This document shows positions 1 to 8,179 of a DNA stretch of 64,000 nt, in pieces (within the stretch, counting starts at the first letter, position 1; each line of letters starts with the position of its first letter). The position numbers and the translations under genes are program-made. The notes under the pieces were generated by a model, which was given only the letters and a program-made list of their open reading frames with translations, was not told where the DNA came from and did not search any database. Source of the DNA: Candidatus Methanogranum gryphiswaldense (lineage in GTDB: Archaea; Thermoplasmatota; Thermoplasmata; Methanomassiliicoccales; Methanomethylophilaceae); assembly GCA_019262145.1 (NCBI GenBank), contig CP076745.1:1113093-1177092 (forward strand). The letters run 5' to 3'.

Positions 1-254
1 TTGTATTTGTTCAACAAGGCACCCTGCCTTAATTTACCACTTTCATCAACTTCAGATTCGACAGCCTCGATGAAACCGGAAGCCTGCAATTCAATCAGAT
101 CGAAATTTACATTATCTCTCTGAAAATTTGAGGTCATACCGTACTCATCCATCATCTGCTTTACTATATCGTAGTTCCACATTGTAGAACCGTCTGCGAG
201 AACCTCGAGTAGACGGAACTTCAAAGGACGTCCTTTCATGAGATCCTTCATCAT
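1..254 (-). CDS. Small winged-helix-like protein, 3' end outside the window
   Basis: Partial gene running off the left edge; 84 codons are visible without a stop. The start ATG (254-252) overlaps the stop of the upstream permease gene (ATGA), so the two are translationally coupled as the last visible genes of the methylamine operon. The visible protein begins MMKDLMKGRPLKFRLLEVLA, followed by a helix-rich stretch (WNYDIVKQMMDEYG) and a segment that reads like a winged-helix recognition region (NVNFDLIELQASGFIEAVES). No catalytic motif is visible. By fold and context I infer a small DNA-binding or accessory protein for methylamine use. The family is not firmly recognised. Confidence 0.55.
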   Translation of the reverse strand, partial: MMKDLMKGRPLKFRLLEVLADGSTMWNYDIVKQMMDEYGMTSNFQRDNVNFDLIELQASGFIEAVESEVDESGKLRQGALLNKY

Positions 255-1297
255 TCAGTCCCCCTTAGAGAATGCATTTCATCTGTCTTTTCAGTGAACA
301 GCATGAATGTACCAGCGATACAAATTATGGCACCTACTATATACACCCATTCAAACGTTCCACAGAATATGAATATGAATATGACGGCCATTAGACCATA
401 TAGCGATCCCACTGCCTGTCCTCTTCCGACCCCTATCAATGGGAACGCCTTGTACCATGTGACATAACAGAAACCAAAAGTGATTCCCATCATCAACAAT
501 ACCAGGAAAGTTGTAGGCTCGAATATTCCTGCAAATCCATCCAGTATCGGTACACCTGCAATGAGCAATATTGGAATCGCAATTACCCACCAGATGATAC
601 ATTCCATAACGAATCTCAGCGTAAGTGCAACATCTGGCTCAGATACGTCGAGTCCCTTGGCAGCAACTGCTCCCTCAATTCCCCAACCTAAGATGGCCAT
701 CAATCCACCGATATAACCGAGTGCATTTGCATTACCGGACTGAAGATCGCTTATCAAACTGGTAGAGTAAACGACAATACCACCGATAAGGATCACGAAC
801 AGTCCTGACAACGCACGCTTCGAGATCTTCTGCTTCAACCATATGACCGAGAGTGTAACTCCGATGACTGGATAACAAAGTGCTGCAACTGCAGAAAATC
901 CTGCTCCAATGAAATATGAAGCGATATAACTTCCCATAATTGCCATAGGTCCACCAAAAATGGCTCCCAGGAAGTAATACTTTGTACAACATCTAAGCTC
1001 AACGATCGATCTCTTCATTTCCTTAAATTTACCGAGCCCTGCACACCAGAACAACAGCGCAAGAACAACAAACAAAGCATTGATACCAGTGATCAAGACA
1101 CACAAAAGGAGTCCTGCAACATTGGGGTCGTACATTGTTTCTAATTGCGTCAGAAGTGTAGTGAACGGAGTCAGGCTGAAGGATAGGTTACCAGGTATGT
1201 ACCAGGCTCCCCAGAACACAGCACAGAGCAGTGCCATGATATATCCTAACTTGACACGCTGTTTCGTGTTATTTCTTTTTATTTCCTCAACATCCAT
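251..1297 (-). CDS. EamA/DMT-type membrane permease, probable methylamine transporter
   Basis: 348-residue polytopic membrane protein with about ten hydrophobic segments and an internal two-fold organisation typical of EamA/DMT-type carriers. The start at 1297 (MDVEEIKRNN) is chosen because GGAGGAAAAAC lies just before it; an upstream in-frame extension has no such site and would read through the hairpin at 1331-1350. It sits directly downstream of mttC in the same direction. Methylamine clusters of methanogens usually carry a permease in this position, so uptake of di- or trimethylamine is the likely job. Substrate is inferred from context only. Its stop overlaps the start of the next small gene. 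Confidence 0.7.
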   Translation of the reverse strand: MDVEEIKRNNTKQRVKLGYIMALLCAVFWGAWYIPGNLSFSLTPFTTLLTQLETMYDPNVAGLLLCVLITGINALFVVLALLFWCAGLGKFKEMKRSIVELRCCTKYYFLGAIFGGPMAIMGSYIASYFIGAGFSAVAALCYPVIGVTLSVIWLKQKISKRALSGLFVILIGGIVVYSTSLISDLQSGNANALGYIGGLMAILGWGIEGAVAAKGLDVSEPDVALTLRFVMECIIWWVIAIPILLIAGVPILDGFAGIFEPTTFLVLLMMGITFGFCYVTWYKAFPLIGVGRGQAVGSLYGLMAVIFIFIFCGTFEWVYIVGAIICIAGTFMLFTEKTDEMHSLRGTE

Positions 1298-1330
1298 TGT
1301 TTTTCCTCCAAACAATAAAAAAATTTGATG

Positions 1331-1350
1331 AAGGTGCCCGGAGGCACCTT
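1331..1350 (-). terminator. Hairpin plus T-run between mttC and the permease gene
   Basis: Perfect 8-bp inverted repeat AAGGTGCC / GGCACCTT around a 4-nt loop. Read on the minus strand it is followed after a few bases by a run of seven T. It lies in the 65-nt gap between mttC and the permease, so it probably terminates or attenuates part of the operon transcript and lets the methyltransferase genes be expressed above the transporter. Confidence 0.6.
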
Positions 1351-1362
1351 CGATTAACATGT

Positions 1363-2019
1363 TTATTTTTTCTCGAAGGCAGCCGTGAATTTGGCTGTAG
1401 CATCGGATGCATTCTCAGTGTAGAGATCTGCACCGATCTCGTCTGCCCAGTGCTGAGTAACAGGTGCTCCTCCGACATTTGTGAGCAACTTGTTCCTAAT
1501 ACCGGCCTTCTTGAGTTTCTCCTCGAGTGTCTTCTGACCGACCATTGTGGAGGTCATGAGTGCAGATGTACCAACAGCGACTGGCTGGTACTTCTTGCAG
1601 GCCTCTACGATCTGGTCGAGGGGGATGTCCCTTCCGATGTTCTGAACATCGAATCCGGATACTTTCAGCATAATGGCGACAATGTCCTTTCCGATGGAGT
1701 GGATATCTCCCTCGATAGAACATATGACGACAGTTCCGAGTTCCGATTTGACTGTTTTTCCCCTCTTCTCGAGTTCAGGCGAGAGGATGTCCATCGCAGC
1801 GTTCATCGCTGCGGCTGCTGCCATGACGTGAGGCAAGTAGAGTTTCTTTGCTTCGAACAGGACTCCAACCTCGGTCATTCCTTTTGTAAATCCATCCTGG
1901 ATGACCTCGACTATGTCGACATCGCCCGCAATGGCCCTCTTCGCTACCTCGACCGCCTCTTTATTGTTGTAGGTCATGACAGCGTGTTTTGCTTCCTTGA
2001 TTATTGCTTCTTTTGACAT
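1363..2019 (-). CDS. mttC: Trimethylamine corrinoid protein MttC
   Basis: 218-residue cobalamin-binding methyl carrier. It has the N-terminal helical cap (about 1-85) and the B12-binding Rossmann domain. The cobalamin motif GDIHSIGKD supplies the lower-ligand histidine, followed by the conserved SALMTSTM and GGAPVTQHWADEIGAD segments. It accepts the methyl group from trimethylamine delivered by MttB and passes it to the MtbA methylase for coenzyme M methylation. The start at 2019 is preferred over the ATG seven codons upstream because GGAGGAATAAG sits in front of it. It is 23 nt downstream of mttB. Assignment to MttC rather than MtbC rests on adjacency to mttB. Confidence 0.9.
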   Translation of the reverse strand: MSKEAIIKEAKHAVMTYNNKEAVEVAKRAIAGDVDIVEVIQDGFTKGMTEVGVLFEAKKLYLPHVMAAAAAMNAAMDILSPELEKRGKTVKSELGTVVICSIEGDIHSIGKDIVAIMLKVSGFDVQNIGRDIPLDQIVEACKKYQPVAVGTSALMTSTMVGQKTLEEKLKKAGIRNKLLTNVGGAPVTQHWADEIGADLYTENASDATAKFTAAFEKK

Positions 2020-2042
2020 TCTTATTCCTCCATGGTTCATGT

Positions 2043-3533
2043 TTACTGGCTAGCAAGGAATGCAGTGTCAGCTTTCTTGACGACAGCTTCCATTGCCTTT
2101 GCCTTGTCTGCGGGTATTGGTTCCACCTTGTGGTGTTTCATTACATCGACCACGATGTCATGTGCAACATCAACAGCGGCCTTGGAGCCTGCGGCTTTCC
2201 AATCTCCGATCATATATCTGTCGAATAGGAGGGGATCGGATGCGAGCTCAATGTTGTTCATTGTGGAGATATGTCCAATGAAGTCGTTTCCAACTCCGAT
2301 CTCCTTTATGGCGGGAACAGCGAGTGTCTCATCTGTAACGAGGACACCCTCCATTGCTTTCCTCTCCATAGCTATTATGTCATTGTCTATTACCAGTTGT
2401 TCAAGCGAGAACGTTACACCAAGCTCAAGCATTCCAGATCCGTAGATCGTGTTGGCTCCAGCCATTGCGGGGAGAAGAGATGTTATTGTCTTCTCGTGTG
2501 CGGCTTGGGAGTCAGGAACCTTGGCGTCAGTCTACATACCGGCAACGTAAACGGGCAGTCCGTAGTACTGTCCGAGTTTCGCAACAGCCGCGCTGATTAC
2601 ACCCAATTCGGGTGATCCAACGGGTGCTGTTCCTCTCTTAAGGTCGAATGTCGTTGTTGAAGATCCGTACCATACGGATGCTCCGGGCTTTGCGATCTGT
2701 GCAAGTACGATACCAGCAAGAACTTCAGCGTTGTGTGTGACAAGTGTTCCTGCAAGGAAAACAGAAGATGATCCGCCGGCCATGGCCATTGAAAGGACAT
2801 TGACTGGAATTCCGTACCTTGCTCCCTGTATGATCACCTGAGCTGCATTGTGGCTAAGTTCCAAAGGTGAGGTAGGACAGACAAGCATGGACATTATTGG
2901 TCTTGTGCGTGCAAGGTGTTCGTCTCCACCGTAGTAGGCCTTCAACATCTCCCAGTAGTACTTCACATGTGCAGCGACGGGGTCGATGTGATGGAAGTGC
3001 TTGACTGTGTTTGCGAGTGAGATGTACATCTCGTGGACATCCTCTGCTCCTTTTCCTGCCCAGTCCCTTGCGGAGACAGGGAGAGAGAAGTAGCTGATTC
3101 CGTCTGCCCAGTCACAAAGCTTTGCGACCTGTGCGAGGTCCGTGCTCGTAGAGTCACGGGTCTCGTATTTGCCATTTCCAAGGTAGTTACATACCTGGAT
3201 ACCTGTTCCGAAACAGGTGTAGTGCACACGGCCCTTCCATGCCTGCTCGATGGTATGATCTTCGTCCCTTCCGTAAAGATAGAACGTTTTTGGTGCAGAT
3301 GCGAGTGCTTTGTTGATCAGGAAATCGGGGATCTTAACCATCCTCGTTTTGAAATCTACATCGCAACCGGCTTCTTTGAAGAGTTTAAGTCCCTCTTCGT
3401 CGGAAACCTGGACACCGTATGTGCCGAGAACATCCCTTGTTGCACGGTCGATTGCCTCAATTCCCTCTTCCGAGAACAACTCAAGTTTTAGTCCCTGCAT
3501 CATGTTTTTTCCAGGATACTGTATTTGTTTCAT
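2043..3533 (-). CDS. mttB: Trimethylamine methyltransferase MttB, with in-frame UAG (pyrrolysine)
   Basis: Two open segments in the same frame are joined by one UAG at 2534-2532; together they give 496 residues, the normal MttB length. UAG is codon 334, the position of pyrrolysine in the characterised Methanosarcina MttB. The sequence before it ([14 protein letters not shown]) and after it ([20 protein letters not shown]) continues the TIM-barrel homology without a break, so the UAG is read as pyrrolysine, not as a stop. The enzyme demethylates trimethylamine and methylates the Co(I) corrinoid of MttC. The real stop is TAA. The gene lies between mtbB and mttC in one operon. Confidence 0.95.
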
Positions 3534-3565
3534 TTTTCTTCCTCCTTTTTACTTTTTCTCTTCCC

Positions 3566-4969
3566 TCAGTTCTTCAGCATGCCTCTGAACTTATCACAGC
3601 TGTTGATCTTTATATCGAGAAGTTTCTCGATATTCATCTTGGCTGCGATTCCTCTTGGTGCCCCAGGCAATCCTGTGACCACACCGATCTTGAGCTCTTC
3701 TCTGAGCTCTCTCATGATGTATTCATCAGCGATATCCATCGCTGAAAGACTGAGCTTCTTTGCAACGTACTCTTTCGCCTTGTCGACCTTCATGTTCTTG
3801 GAATACTCCATCCTGGCGACCAAGTCACCAGCTGTTCTTATTCCACCCATTCCGGATGCCATAAAGTGGGGGACTGCCATACCGGCGGTGTCTCCCACCC
3901 CGACCTATATTCCGTCGACGTGAGCAATCTCTACCATTGCTTTGTTACACCTTGTGACTGCGTCAATAGGTGCTGTCTCGCACATCGGAATTCCTCCGAC
4001 TCCCATTCCCATGTTAGCGTGAACGGGTATGTGTGACTGTTTTACACATTCCTTAGTGAATGTTACTGAACGAGCCAGGTTCCATGCAAGACTCCTGCTC
4101 GTGTTTGTGTTGACGACAGCTCCGAAAACGTTGGCTCCTGCCTTCTGTGCCATCTTACACTGCTGGTGAGGATACAATCCTGCAACGATATCCCCTTCGA
4201 ATTCAATCATTCCGTGAATTCCCATGACGGATTCTCCCGCCATTCCAACGTTGATATACGCGTTAGGACAGGCCTTCCTCAAGGCCTTCACTCCGTTCAA
4301 TGTACCAACACAGTCTGCGTCACCCGCAGATGCTGTTGTATCAAAGTCGAAACCATCAGCACCTGCTGCCATGATCCTTGTTCCTACGAACTCGATATCT
4401 CTTGCAAGGTGCTCTGCGGCTGCCTCGGATGCTGCCATGGATTCCTCTATTTTGTACTCCCTCATCAGGTCGGCGGGATTTCCATACGGTCCATCAGGAG
4501 CAAAGTAAAGACCCATGTTTGGCATTGCACCGTAGAAGTAAGGTGCGATGATCTCATTCTGGATCTCTTCCATAGCATGCATCTCGTTGGAGATGACTGG
4601 CTTGACTGGCTTGATGCTGTAATCGGCGTGCGCGAGCTCGAATGTATCGGCTCCTAATGCCCTCTCATGGAGAAGTGCTGCCTCCAGTCTTCCCATGTCA
4701 ACACCGTTTCCGCTGTTTCCATTATCACCTGTGAAATCTAACTGTCCGATATCATAGGTAAGAACGACCTCTTTCCCAGGTTCGACTCCTACGACCCTGT
4801 TCTTGTCAGTGATTATCTCAAAAAGCTTCTCAAGCTCATTTGCATCGAGTGCGGGGATGGTTCCCATATCGCATGCATCGGCCATTCCTTCCTGAAGATC
4901 GGCCATGATCTCTTGTTTGTTCATGGTGACTCTCTTACCGTCACCCCTTCTTGTGTAGTACTCTATCAT
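3566..4969 (-). CDS. mtbB: Dimethylamine methyltransferase MtbB, with in-frame UAG (pyrrolysine)
   Basis: 467-residue enzyme once the UAG at 3907-3905 (codon 355) is read through; the characterised Methanosarcina MtbB has pyrrolysine at essentially this place. The C-terminal 112 residues after the UAG ([20 protein letters not shown] and onward) complete the barrel. The start at 4969 gives [14 protein letters not shown]; the frame stays open upstream but that part overlaps mtbC and is not protein-like. It transfers a methyl group from dimethylamine to the corrinoid of MtbC, encoded 13 nt upstream. The glycine-rich stretch before the UAG ([20 protein letters not shown]) is typical of the family. 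Confidence 0.95.
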
Positions 4970-4982
4970 TAGATCGCCCCGA

Positions 4983-5618
4983 TTATAATGCTTTGACTTT
5001 TCTGGTCGTTTCTGATGCTGTCTCTCCGTAGACGTCTGCTCCGATCTTATCGGCATACGCCTGTGTGACAGGTGCTCCTCCGACCATGACCGTAACTTTG
5101 TCACGGATACCCTCTGCCTTCAGCATCTCGATGATGTCCTTTTGTACAGTCATCGTGGTCGTCATTAGTGCAGACATTCCGCAGAATGTGCATCCACCTT
5201 TTACTTCATCGACGAATTGATTCTTTGGAACATCACGTCCGAGGTCGTGAACATCAAAACCGGCACACTGGAGCATTGTAGAACAAATTGATTTTCCGAT
5301 ATCATGGACGTCTCCTTCGACTGTTCCCATGACCACGGACGACTTTGCCTTAACGGCTACTCCGGATGCACGCATATCGGGTTCGAGGACCTCCATAGCG
5401 CTCTTCATACCGGCAGCCGCACTCAAAACGTGTGGAAGGAATAGTTTTCCTCTTTCGAAGAGGACACCAACATCCGTCATTCCATTTCCAAGTGCATCGA
5501 TGATGTCATTGGGAGCCATTCCAGACTTCCTTGCTGCATCAACGGCTGCCTGAATTCCAGGTACCTTGTATGCTACCATTGCGTCGTGCAATGCTTTTTT
5601 TTCGTTCTCGTATGCCAT
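4983..5618 (-). CDS. mtbC: Dimethylamine corrinoid protein MtbC
   Basis: 211-residue corrinoid methyl carrier with a helical cap domain and the B12 motif GDVHDIGKS (His is the cobalt lower ligand). These are followed by CGMSALMTTTM and GGAPVTQAYADKIGADVY. It is the first gene of the methylamine operon and lies immediately upstream of mtbB, hence the assignment as the dimethylamine-specific partner. The start ATG at 5618 follows a purine-rich stretch. A TATA-like element and an inverted repeat lie upstream and are listed separately. Confidence 0.9.
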   Translation of the reverse strand: MAYENEKKALHDAMVAYKVPGIQAAVDAARKSGMAPNDIIDALGNGMTDVGVLFERGKLFLPHVLSAAAGMKSAMEVLEPDMRASGVAVKAKSSVVMGTVEGDVHDIGKSICSTMLQCAGFDVHDLGRDVPKNQFVDEVKGGCTFCGMSALMTTTMTVQKDIIEMLKAEGIRDKVTVMVGGAPVTQAYADKIGADVYGETASETTRKVKAL

Positions 5619-5635
5619 TTTCTCTCCCTCTTAGC

Positions 5636-5695
5636 CGGACGGAGCTATACTCTAGTCCGACCGCTGTAAATAAAAAGGTGTTATCAGATATAAAA
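5636..5695 (-). promoter_or_regulatory. Promoter and inverted repeat upstream of the methylamine operon
   Basis: The 354-nt gap 5619-5972 separates the divergent mtbC and aminopeptidase genes and is strongly AT-rich. For mtbC the best archaeal TATA box is TTTTTATATC at about 5695-5686 (minus strand), which predicts transcription starting near 5665. An inverted repeat CGGAC (5636-5640) / GTCCG (5655-5659) then lies in the leader between the presumed start and the ATG. TAAAAAGGT occurs twice about 22 bp apart around 5670-5700. These are candidate operator or leader elements for methylamine control. A plus-strand TATA-like stretch near 5890 would serve the aminopeptidase gene. Confidence 0.4.
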
Positions 5696-5972
5696 AGGTA
5701 ACTTATTGTTTATAGAAATTATTAAATACTGATATACGAAAAATGACTTGGAAAGCAATTCTCTCTGAAACTAATATATAAATATATTGTTTTGGAACAA
5801 ATTCAATATTGTAAAAAAAACATCCAACTAGGTGTACCATTTATTGTTCATTTGATGCTGGCTATTTTGTACACTAAATGACTGGACGATTAATATAAAT
5901 ATCATGAACTTTGGAAGACAAAATTGAGTTTAGATAGAAAACTATCAAGTACCATATACAAGATTATGGCTC

Positions 5973-7385
5973 ATGGATGATGAAAAAAGCCCGGGCCAGG
6001 AGCTTGAAGAGAAATTGTTGGTCAAACCGAAGACCCTCGGCGAGATAGATAATTCACTTTTGGCAGAGGCCCAAAAATTCTGCGAAGGATACAAAGAATT
6101 CCTGAACAATAAGACCGAGCGCGAAGTTGTAGATTACACATTACCTATTCTTAAGAAAAAAGGGTACAAGGAATATGAACTAGGTAAAAAATATGCAACT
6201 GGAGACAAATTCTACGTCAATAACCGTGGAAAGAATCTGATAATGGTCACAGTAGGTAAAAAACCAGTATCTGACGGTCTAAGAATAGGTGTAGCCCATA
6301 TTGACAGTCCTAGACTTGACTTCAAACCTAATCCACTCTATGAAGAAAGCAGCATGGCGTACTTCAAAACACATTACTATGGTGGGATCAAAAAATACCA
6401 ATGGACCGCCATACCTCTTTCCTTACATGGTGTTGTAACACTCAACAACGGTAAGACCGTAAAGGTCACCATAGGTGAAGATGAAAATGACCCTATACTG
6501 TGCATTACGGACCTATTGCCTCACTTGGCTAGAGACCAAATGCTGAAACCAGCGACAAAAATCATTGATGCGGAACAGCTGAACATACTCATTGGATGTT
6601 GGCCATATAACGATGAAAAAGTATCATCAAAAGTAAAATTGAACATAATGAACATCCTTTCGGAGAAATACGGTATTGTAGAAAGGGATTTCCTTTCCGC
6701 AGAACTTTGTGCCGTTCCCGCATTCAAACCTTGCGACATCGGACTCGACAGATCGATGGTGGGGGGATATGGACAGGATGACAGCGTGTGCGCATACGCA
6801 GAACTCATGGCTGAACTCGATACTAAAAAACCTGAGTTCACAACGGTGACTGTATTCATTGACAAAGAAGAGACGGGATCCGACGGTGTAACAGGAATGA
6901 GGTCATTCATGTTCAGAGATTTCATTGAGGACTTCGTATCTGCATATGGTATGCAGGTCCGTCATGTATTGAAAAGGTCCATGTGCCTATCATGTGATGT
7001 CAATGCCGCCGTAGACCCCGCGTGGCCGGAAGTATTTGAGATGAATAATTGTTCATTCCTGAATCGTGGACCTGTCGTGTCCAAATACACTGGAAGCGGA
7101 GGGAAACATTCAACAAATGATGCTTCCGCAGAAACAATGGGTTTCCTTAAGAAGATACTCGATGAATCCAATATCCCCTGGCAAGTAGGAGAGCTTGGAA
7201 AGACCGATGTCGGAGGAGGAGGCACAATCGCCTCAGAGATCTCCATGCATAATCTGGACACGGTGGACATGGGCGTCCCCGTACTATCCATGCATGCACC
7301 GATGGAAATAACATCCAAAGCGGACGTGCTAATGCTGTACAAGGCGATATTCGCATTCTATAACAGCAAGAACATTAAACCTTGA
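5973..7385 (+). CDS. M18-family aspartyl-type aminopeptidase
   Basis: 470-residue cytosolic metallopeptidase. Metal-binding and catalytic signatures of family M18 are visible: GVAHIDSPRLDFKPNP (first metal His/Asp), the DKEETGSDG segment with the catalytic Glu pair, SCDVNAAVDPAW, and the C-terminal KHSTNDASAETMG and HAPMEI (last metal His). Length matches the family. It should release N-terminal acidic or neutral residues from peptides. It is monocistronic and divergent from mtbC. A strong hairpin follows the stop. Confidence 0.88.
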   Translation: MDDEKSPGQELEEKLLVKPKTLGEIDNSLLAEAQKFCEGYKEFLNNKTEREVVDYTLPILKKKGYKEYELGKKYATGDKFYVNNRGKNLIMVTVGKKPVSDGLRIGVAHIDSPRLDFKPNPLYEESSMAYFKTHYYGGIKKYQWTAIPLSLHGVVTLNNGKTVKVTIGEDENDPILCITDLLPHLARDQMLKPATKIIDAEQLNILIGCWPYNDEKVSSKVKLNIMNILSEKYGIVERDFLSAELCAVPAFKPCDIGLDRSMVGGYGQDDSVCAYAELMAELDTKKPEFTTVTVFIDKEETGSDGVTGMRSFMFRDFIEDFVSAYGMQVRHVLKRSMCLSCDVNAAVDPAWPEVFEMNNCSFLNRGPVVSKYTGSGGKHSTNDASAETMGFLKKILDESNIPWQVGELGKTDVGGGGTIASEISMHNLDTVDMGVPVLSMHAPMEITSKADVLMLYKAIFAFYNSKNIKP

Positions 7386-7394
7386 ACTTAAAAA

Positions 7395-7414
7395 CCGCCG
7401 CAGAAATGCGGCGG
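7395..7414. terminator. Hairpin between convergent aminopeptidase and ubiE-like genes
   Basis: Perfect 8-bp stem CCGCCGCA / TGCGGCGG closing a GAAA tetraloop, flanked by A/T-rich sequence on both sides. It lies in the 41-nt gap between two convergent genes, so it can terminate transcription from either side. Confidence 0.6.
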
Positions 7415-7426
7415 TAAATATTAAAA

Positions 7427-8179
7427 TTATTTCTCTCCATAGTAAATATTCACGGCGCTGAAATTCTTACTATAATATCTAGCATTTTTAAATCCTGCCT
7501 TTTTGAATTTCTCTACCATGACATTTCCATGAGGAAATCCTTCGACTGAAGAAGTTAACCAATCATAGGCAGGTTGCTTTCCGTCAATGCTCTTTCCCCT
7601 ATCATATCTGCGAGCAATTCTAGTGACCCTGTGTTTGATATAAAACTCATAAAAATAACGTATGACCCTATTATCGGGTTTTGCCAGATCGGCAACAATG
7701 ACTTTTCCGCCTGGAGCAAGCACCCTATACATCTCATCGATTGCCTTTTGGACATCGCAGACATTCCTTAACATATATCCTGATGTGACAATATCAAAAG
7801 AATTATCGTCATATTTGAGATCCAATGCATCGCCAACTTCAAAAACGACCTGCTTGGGAAGGCTCTTATCCTTCATTTTGATCTCTGCCAGCTCCAGCAT
7901 CCTCGGCGTGATATCTACTCCGATCACATTGCCTTCAGCACCGGTTCTCTCAGCGACCATGAACGCGATCTCGCCGGTTCCAGTACCGATGTCGACGCAT
8001 CTCTTACCTTCTAATGGCTCGACCTTTTTTAACATGAACTTATGCCATCCAGTGACCATTCCCATGGTCATGATGTCATTCATTTCGTCATAGTAGTCCG
8101 CGATCTCCGTGAATACATCTTTTACGTACTCCTCCTTCCCCTCGAATTGCGTTCCATTTGACTTTACTTCTTCGTTCAT
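7427..8179 (-). CDS. UbiE/COQ5-like SAM-dependent methyltransferase
   Basis: 250-residue class I methyltransferase of the UbiE/MenG type. Motif I is VDIGTGTGEIAF, the acidic end of beta2 is GVDITPRMLELA, and post-I/II segments are GDALDLKYDDNSFDIV and YRVLAPGGKVIVADL. The N-terminal KDVFTEIADYYDEMNDIMTM matches the UbiE signature region. The ATG overlaps the stop of the upstream prenyltransferase gene (ATGA), so the two are coupled. UbiE proteins C-methylate prenylated quinone rings; the coupled MenA-like gene supports a role on a prenylated aromatic or quinone-like lipid. The actual substrate in this organism is unknown. Confidence 0.8.
   Translation of the reverse strand: MNEEVKSNGTQFEGKEEYVKDVFTEIADYYDEMNDIMTMGMVTGWHKFMLKKVEPLEGKRCVDIGTGTGEIAFMVAERTGAEGNVIGVDITPRMLELAEIKMKDKSLPKQVVFEVGDALDLKYDDNSFDIVTSGYMLRNVCDVQKAIDEMYRVLAPGGKVIVADLAKPDNRVIRYFYEFYIKHRVTRIARRYDRGKSIDGKQPAYDWLTSSVEGFPHGNVMVEKFKKAGFKNARYYSKNFSAVNIYYGEK

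Noticed and set aside
1297-2016. 239-codon plus-strand ORF
   Set aside because: Antisense to mttC; the minus-strand frame matches the corrinoid family along its full length.
5856-5866. 11-mer TGCTGGCTATT shared by the promoters at 5856 and 59211
   Set aside because: Many 11-mer matches are expected by chance in 64 kb; no symmetry or conserved spacing to start codons.
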